A DNA stretch of 64,000 bases from Marinifilum fragile JCM 15579 (lineage in GTDB: Bacteria > Bacteroidota > Bacteroidia > Bacteroidales > Marinifilaceae), in contig NZ_BAZX01000018.1 in the NCBI RefSeq assembly GCF_001310955.1, positions 24,816-88,815 on the forward strand, given 5' to 3'. The translations under genes and the position numbers were made by a program. Each line of letters starts with the position of its first letter. The first letter of the stretch is position 1. This document shows positions 61,978 through 64,000 of this stretch, piece by piece. The notes under the pieces are model-generated. The model saw only the letters and a list, made by a program, of their open reading frames with translations, was not told the origin of the DNA and ran no database searches.

Positions 61978-63092
61978 ATGATTACAAATCCCCTAAGCAA
62001 AAGAATTGTAGCATTTCCAGTTTGATCGGAAATACGCCTTTATTAGCGATTAAGTTTACATACAAAGGAAAAACTCGCACCATTTATGCCAAAGCTGAAT
62101 ACCTGAACATGACGGGTAGTATTAAGGATAGAATGGCATTTCATATTTTGCAAAAAGCATACAAGAGCGGAGCTTTAAAAGAAGGTGATCGTATTATCGA
62201 GGCAACCAGCGGTAATACAGGAATAGCATTCTCAGGAATTGGTCGTGCTATGGGACATCCTGTTACCATTTATATGCCCGATTGGATGAGCCAGGAAAGA
62301 ATTAACCTGATGAAAAGCTATGGTGCAGACATTCAGTTGGTAAGCAAAGAGGAGGGAGGATTCCTTGGAAGTATTGAAATGGCGAACAAACTAGCCGAAG
62401 AGGACGAGCATACCTTTTTGCCACGTCAGTTTTCCAACTGGGACAATTGTGAAGCACATTACAACACAACTGCTCAGGAATTGTGGTGGCAATTGAAATA
62501 CAGAAACCTGGTGCCTGATGCATTTGTAGCAGGTGTTGGAACAGGCGGAACTGTGATGGGAGTTGGTAAATTCCTAAAAGAGCAGAATCCTGAAATTAAA
62601 ATTCATCCTTTGGAACCATCTAATTCACCAACAATGTCTACTGGATATAAAGTTGGAAAGCATAGAATTCAGGGAATTTCCGATGAGTTTATTCCTTCTA
62701 TTGTAGAGTTGGATAAATTGGATGAAATTGTAAGTGTTGATGATGGTGATGCAATTGTTATGGCACAAAAACTTTCTTCTGTATTGGGAATCGGAATTGG
62801 TATTTCATCGGGAGCAAACTTTTTGGGAGCACTTAAAGTTCAGGAGGAATTAGGTGCTGATGCAGTGGTGGTAACTGTATTTGCCGATGATAACAAAAAA
62901 TACTTAAGTACGGATTTAATGCGCGAAGAACCCGTGAAAGAAGACTTTATGGCTCCAGGTGTTGAGCTTCATAAATTCAGAGCGTTCAAACGAGTTTGTC
63001 ACACTTGTTGCGATCCTACCGATTGTGTAGAAGGAAATTATCATGACGCTTACGAAATGGTGAAATTGCCATATTGTCCAAGAAGAAATTAA
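61978..63092 (+). CDS. Cysteine synthase-like PLP enzyme with Cys-rich C-terminal tail (5' frameshift)
   Basis: A fold-type II PLP enzyme of about 370 residues. Key motifs are [10 protein letters not shown], catalytic Lys in TGSIKDRMA, the substrate loop [10 protein letters not shown], and the phosphate loop [12 protein letters not shown]. The ATG at 61978 reads [13 protein letters not shown] but meets a TGA; the enzyme frame is open only from a TTG at 62022. Adding one T to the TTT at 62014-62016 joins them as [13 protein letters not shown]. After the catalytic domain comes an extra tail with [10 protein letters not shown] and YCPRRN, absent from standard CysK/CysM, perhaps for a metal or redox control. 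It may make cysteine from O-acetylserine and sulfide or do a related beta-replacement. A CGTGAG/CTCACG hairpin (61927-61956) lies in its leader. Confidence 0.82.
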
Positions 63093-63116
63093 TCAATCTA
63101 ATTTCCATATCTTAAG

Positions 63117-63304
63117 CCTCTGTCCTAAAAGCAATGTCATTAAGTTAGCGGATTTTGCCCCACGCTCACCCTTTTATTCCCTAAAGGGAACAGCGCACAG
63201 GAAAAGCCCCTTTAGGGGTTTGGGGTAATTTTGGTAATGTTTATCAAAAGGATTCACCCTTAACTTAATGCCATTGGTCCTAAAAGACAGAGGTTTTTTT
63301 TTTA
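63117..63304 (+). terminator. Terminator of the cysK-like gene, interrupted by a MITE
   Basis: The left arm CCTCTGTC (63117-63124) and right arm GACAGAGG (63286-63293) followed by at least ten T form a perfect 8-bp terminator once the 145-bp element and one copy of its target duplication are removed (loop CTAAAA). With the insertion the loop is about 160 bases. Confidence 0.8.
63132..63276. mobile_element. MITE of 145 bp with 16-bp terminal inverted repeats and 10-bp target duplication
   Basis: The left end CAATGTCATTAAGTTA and the right end, read on the other strand, CAATGGCATTAAGTTA match at 15 of 16 bases. GTCCTAAAAG flanks it on both sides (63122-63131 and 63277-63286). No coding capacity. 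Inside are further short palindromes (TTCCCTAAAGGGAA, CCCCTTTAGGGG). The 9-10 bp duplication would fit mobilisation by an IS4-type transposase encoded elsewhere; the family is inference. Confidence 0.85.
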
Positions 63305-64000
63305 TTTATCCTCAAGCCGGATGGGCTGTTCTTTTATTCATTCATAATTTTCACGGGCATTCATGAGCTCGCAAAGCTCGGTTATCATTGCTATAAAAGA
63401 ACCAAAAGATCTAGACGTCAAAAATTTCGTTACCCATTACGACTCAAAGTCTAAACAACCGAACGAAGTGAGCTCATGAACACCTTATAGATATAATTAT
63501 TCTGTGAATAAAATAATATTCTCTCGTACCTCGTTCATGGAATTCTGTTCTTAACGACTTTTTCATCTATGGGGCCCAACAAATTTTTGAATGTCACATT
63601 TTCTGCAGGTTTTTAACTTAAAATCCTTGGGTTAAAACCCAAGGCAAATTGATTTATTCTGCACAAAGCATTTCCTATGTCCTCTGCTTTTGCTGAGGAC
63701 TTTAATGTCTACATTTGTTTGGTTTCAGATGTCAGGGCTGTTTTTGTCATTCATTACTCATGTAATCATGAATTTTCAATAATACTTTGCAAGAAAACTC
63801 TTCTTATTGACTCTGTATGACATATAGCGGATTTGGGGCATTGGAAGTACGAGCTGCTTATCCGCAGAAAACATTTAGAGAGACGGGGAAGCTTCGAAGA
63901 ATTGAGAAGATCACCGCGCCGAACTTAATGTTTTTCAAGTAGAAGTAGTTTGGGCTTACACGCCCTAGATTTGTCTTACTTTTGACATTTTGACAAAGAA
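63305..64000. other. Gene-free tail with degenerate repeats
   Basis: No open frame of note. It contains an inverted repeat at 63361-63479, the 20-bp palindrome CCTTGGGTTAAAACCCAAGG (63625-63644) and a GTCCTC/GAGGAC hairpin (63679-63700). The remainder shows nothing I can identify. Confidence 0.5.
63361..63479. repeat. Inverted-repeat element flanked by TCATGAGCTC
   Basis: The left arm TCATGAGCTCGC...CTCGGTT (63361-63382) is mirrored by the right arm ending GAGCTCATGA, which includes AACCGAACGAAGTG. No gene inside. It looks like a small dispersed element or IS remnant; no target duplication is visible. Confidence 0.4.

Overview
The window is AT-rich DNA from a Bacteroidota bacterium, most like the marine, anaerobic or facultative Marinifilaceae/Marinilabiliales. 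This rests on three ECF sigma/FecR/SusC(/SusD) loci, DUF4369-TlpA lipoproteins, promoters of the TTTG-N19-TAnnTTTG type, weak Shine-Dalgarno sites, and GlpABC and NapGH-like anaerobic redox enzymes. The genus assignment is inference. No rRNA, tRNA, phage or CRISPR was seen.

Layout. 1-3262: a TlpA-like protein, repeat-rich spacer and one reverse-strand hypothetical gene. Block A (3263-11726): ECF sigma, FecR, SusC, SusD, thioredoxin. 12018-13104: two reverse-strand genes, a small FecR-like membrane protein and a frameshifted rhodanese lipoprotein. Block B (13293-24718): ECF sigma, FecR, SusC, SusD, two TlpA-like proteins, thioredoxin; then a DUF4369-propeller lipoprotein and a small unknown. 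27487-33272: glpABC (anaerobic glycerol-3-phosphate dehydrogenase) and a POT-like transporter. Block C (33581-49055): ECF sigma, FecR, SusC, DUF6242/Kelch lipoprotein, second SusC, SusD, two thioredoxins, TlpA. 49130-56183: an extracytoplasmic electron-transfer island (SRPBCC protein, free-standing DsbD-alpha domain, Cys-rich PhnD-like lipoprotein, NapG-like and NapH-like ferredoxins, full DsbD). 56558-63092: M16 peptidase, CyuA-type cysteine desulfidase, TrxB, cysteine-synthase-like enzyme. 63093-64000: gene-free repeats, including a 145-bp MITE sitting in the loop of a terminator.

How the genes may work together (inference). The SusC/D loci carry no glycoside hydrolases. Each is followed by periplasmic thioredoxin-fold proteins, so uptake of disulfide-containing peptides, their reduction (fed by DsbD/TrxB), proteolysis (M16) and cysteine turnover (CyuA, CysK-like) fits better than polysaccharide use. 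The NapGH-like module has no nitrate reductase beside it and is the best candidate for an undescribed system.

Quality warning. Six genes (rhodanese, second TlpA of block B, glpC, Kelch protein, second thioredoxin of block C, cysK-like) are each broken by what looks like one missing base, mostly in short homopolymers. Uncorrected sequencing error is the simplest explanation.
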